Assembly (NCBI GenBank): GCA_031278735.1
Contig: JAITJU010000304.1
Coordinates: 1 to 7,876 of the forward strand
Direction of reading: 5' to 3'
Length of the DNA stretch: 7,876 bases
Source of the DNA: Zoogloeaceae bacterium
GTDB lineage: Bacteria > Pseudomonadota > Gammaproteobacteria > Burkholderiales > Rhodocyclaceae
Positions 6,650-7,876 of the stretch are shown piece by piece. Both the position numbers and the translations under genes were made by a program. The stretch's first letter is position 1, and each line of letters begins with the position of its first letter. A model generated the notes under the pieces. It worked only from the letters and a program-made list of their open reading frames with translations, searched no databases and had not been told where the DNA came from.

Positions 6650-7693
6650 TCAGGAAGCGGAAGATTTGGCGGCGCGCACGGCGACGGCGGTTTCGTGAAT
6701 CAGTTCCGGGCCGCGATAGATGAATCCGGTGAATATCTGCACCAGACTTGCGCCCGCCGCCATTTTCGCGCGCGCGTCCTCGCCTTTCAGGATGCCGCCC
6801 GCGCCAATGACGGGCGTTTCGTTTTGCAGGGCGTGCGTCAGCTTGCCCAGCACCGTGGTGGCAAGGCGGAATTCCGGCGCGCCGGAAAGTCCGCCCGCCT
6901 CGTCGCCATGCCGCAGATTTCCCACGCCCGCGCGCGCGGTGGTGGTGTTGGCGGCAATGACCGCGTCCACGCGATGTCGCCGCACGGCATCCGCAATGCT
7001 GACGATAGTCGCGTCCTCCACGTCCGGCGCGATTTTCAGCGCCAGCGGCACGTAACGCCCATGCTGGTCGGCCAGCCGCGCCTGCGCTGCCTTGATTTGT
7101 CGGAGCAGGTCGTTCAGCGCCGCTTCCTTTTGCAATTCGCGCAGCTTTTCGCTGTTCGGGCTGGAAATGTTGATCGTCACATAACGGGCGACGGCATGGA
7201 CTTTTTCCAAACAGAACAGATAGTCTTCCGCCGCCTTTTCCAGCGGCGTATCGGCGTTCTTGCCGATATTGACGCCAATGACGCCGCCCTGGCGCGCAAA
7301 GTCGGAAGTCTTGATGTTGGCGACCAGCGCCTCGACGCCCCGGTTGTTGAACCCCATGCGATTGATGATGGCCTGCGCTTCCGGCAAACGGAAAAGCCGC
7401 GGTTTGGGATTGCCCGGCTGCGGGCGCGGCGTCGCCGTGCCGACCTCAATGTGTCCGAAGCCCAGCGCCGCCAGCGCGTCGATGTGCGCCCCGTTCTTGT
7501 CCAGCCCCGCCGCCAGCCCGACCTTGTTCGGAAAGTCGATGCCCATGACCGTCGTCGGATCCGTCACGCGCGCCTTCGCCAGCAGTCCGGCCAGACCGCA
7601 GGCGTGCAAAAAGGAAAGACCCGTCAATCCCAGATGGTGAGCCTTTTCGGCATCCAGAAGAAACAGGGCGCGACGCAGGAGCGTATACATCAT
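6650..7693 (-). CDS. pyrD: Dihydroorotate dehydrogenase (quinone), class 2
   Basis: This enzyme oxidises dihydroorotate to orotate, the fourth step of pyrimidine synthesis, passing electrons through FMN to membrane quinone. The 347-residue protein opens with the amphipathic membrane-association segment of class 2 enzymes (MMYTLLRRALFLLDAEKAHH). FMN-barrel motifs follow in order: KVGLAAGLDKNG (57-68), GTATPRPQPGNPKPRLFRL (85-103), NRMGFNN (111-117), NISSPNSEKLRELQ (175-188) with Ser178 as the catalytic base of class 2 enzymes, LKIAPD (219-224), AANTT (248-252), GGLSG (267-271) and GAGGI (297-301). The start at 7693 aligns residue for residue with the E. coli N-terminus; 7690 is an adjacent alternative. 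The frame stays open to an ATG at 7792, but the 33 added residues look unrelated to the family. No Shine-Dalgarno is visible before 7693. Functionally it is unrelated to rsx, though both act in membrane redox. Confidence 0.97.
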   Translation of the reverse strand: MMYTLLRRALFLLDAEKAHHLGLTGLSFLHACGLAGLLAKARVTDPTTVMGIDFPNKVGLAAGLDKNGAHIDALAALGFGHIEVGTATPRPQPGNPKPRLFRLPEAQAIINRMGFNNRGVEALVANIKTSDFARQGGVIGVNIGKNADTPLEKAAEDYLFCLEKVHAVARYVTINISSPNSEKLRELQKEAALNDLLRQIKAAQARLADQHGRYVPLALKIAPDVEDATIVSIADAVRRHRVDAVIAANTTTARAGVGNLRHGDEAGGLSGAPEFRLATTVLGKLTHALQNETPVIGAGGILKGEDARAKMAAGASLVQIFTGFIYRGPELIHETAVAVRAAKSSAS

Positions 7694-7704
7694 GATGGAG
7701 CGGG

Positions 7705-7733
7705 ATTCTACAGGATCAGAGGACGGAAGACAG
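7705..7733 (-). promoter_or_regulatory. Weak candidate promoter just upstream of pyrD
   Basis: On the minus strand TAGAAT (7710-7705) is a reasonable -10 box, directly preceded by TG. The hexamer 17 bases further up, CTGTCT (7733-7728), matches TTGACA at only three positions. If used, transcription would begin near 7698, leaving almost no leader before the ATG at 7693. That would be consistent with the missing Shine-Dalgarno but is unproven. Confidence 0.2.
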
Positions 7734-7758
7734 GGGCGGGGAAGTTTAACGGCTTCGC

Positions 7759-7781
7759 CAGGGCGCGCCGCGCGCTCCCTG
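7759..7781 (-). repeat. GC-rich inverted repeat upstream of pyrD
   Basis: Arms CAGGG + CGCG and CGCG + CCCTG face each other around a three-base loop, with a two-base bulge in one arm, giving a 9-bp GC-rich hairpin. It lies about 65 bases upstream of the pyrD start. No T-run follows on either strand, so a classic intrinsic terminator is not supported; it may simply reflect the high G+C content. Confidence 0.35.
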
Positions 7782-7788
7782 CCCGCGA

Positions 7789-7839
7789 TCATCCTCCCGT
7801 CAAGCGGGCGGGGGGATGGCGGGGATCGGCAAGAATCAT
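7789..7839 (-). other. Possible 16-codon upstream reading frame
   Basis: On the minus strand this frame reads MILADPRHPPARLTGG and stops. Its ATG overlaps the stop of the preceding 9-codon frame as ATGA (7836-7839). Its own TGA overlaps the ATG of the long frame that runs into pyrD (7789-7792). There is no known peptide match that I recognise. The frame is also open to the window edge without its ATG, so it could instead be the C-terminal end of a gene lying beyond the window. Coding status is unproven. Confidence 0.15.
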
Positions 7840-7852
7840 GGTGCCCGATCCC
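7822..7852. repeat. 8-bp perfect inverted repeat near the right edge
   Basis: GGGATCGG (7822-7829) and CCGATCCC (7845-7852) are perfect inverted arms separated by 15 bases. It could be a hairpin in a pyrD leader, or an operator-like site. No T-run flanks it, so terminator function is not supported. The remainder of 7694-7876 contains no gene that I can support. Confidence 0.4.
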
Positions 7853-7865
7853 GGATGTCGGTCAT
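7836..7865 (-). other. Possible 9-codon upstream reading frame with ribosome-binding site
   Basis: On the minus strand, AGGAGA (7874-7869) lies three bases before an ATG that opens the frame MTDIRDRAP followed by TGA. It has the best Shine-Dalgarno match seen in the right-hand region, although the spacing is short. It may be a small leader frame for pyrD, or the last codons of an upstream gene, since the frame is open to the window edge. It overlaps the hairpin at 7822-7852. Confidence 0.2.
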
Positions 7866-7876
7866 TTGTCTCCTGA

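Noticed and set aside
6695..7876. Plus-strand open frame of 393 codons opposite pyrD, ending exactly at the window edge
   Set aside because: It is antisense to pyrD and Arg-rich, with no recognisable domain; its stop at the edge is coincidence.
1..7876. Search for CRISPR arrays, tRNA or rRNA genes, insertion sequences and tandem repeats
   Set aside because: None was seen by eye; the window is almost fully occupied by ordinary coding sequence.

Overview
The window is a compact stretch of chromosome, high in G+C, carrying one long leftward (minus-strand) gene train and one rightward gene that converges on it. Protein similarity recalled from known families, together with the gene order and base composition, suggests a proteobacterium, most likely a betaproteobacterium (Rhodocyclales/Nitrosomonadales-like). 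This is inference, because there is no rRNA or other strong taxonomic marker.

Layout from left to right: a DUF4349-type lipoprotein gene (16-822, +); a short convergent gap with a hairpin terminator (823-905); then, all on the minus strand and read from right to left, pyrD (class 2 dihydroorotate dehydrogenase), rsxA, rsxB, rsxC, rsxD, rsxG, rsxE and nth (endonuclease III). The rightmost ~180 bases, upstream of pyrD, hold no clear gene but contain two inverted repeats and two tiny overlapping reading frames.

The six rsx genes (also called rnf) encode a complete membrane electron-transport complex. RsxB and RsxC carry iron-sulfur clusters, and RsxC also has the NADH/flavin-type domain. RsxD and RsxG are membrane subunits expected to carry covalently bound FMN on threonine. 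RsxA and RsxE are paralogous membrane subunits whose paired cysteines are expected to hold an intramembrane Fe-S cluster. In Rnf complexes electrons move between ferredoxin and NAD coupled to ion transport; in E. coli the Rsx version keeps SoxR reduced. The order rsxABCDGE-nth is the same as in E. coli. Junctions are extremely tight: ATGA overlaps at rsxB/rsxC, rsxD/rsxG and rsxE/nth, an 11-base overlap at rsxG/rsxE, and gaps of 7-8 bases elsewhere. This indicates one translationally coupled transcript, and pyrD, only 19 bases upstream of rsxA, may share it.

I did not find a convincing previously undescribed system. The points most worth a second look are the non-consensus flavin-attachment motif in RsxG, the structured region upstream of a pyrD start that lacks a visible Shine-Dalgarno sequence, the pyrD-rsx linkage, and the doubly anchored DUF4349 lipoprotein.
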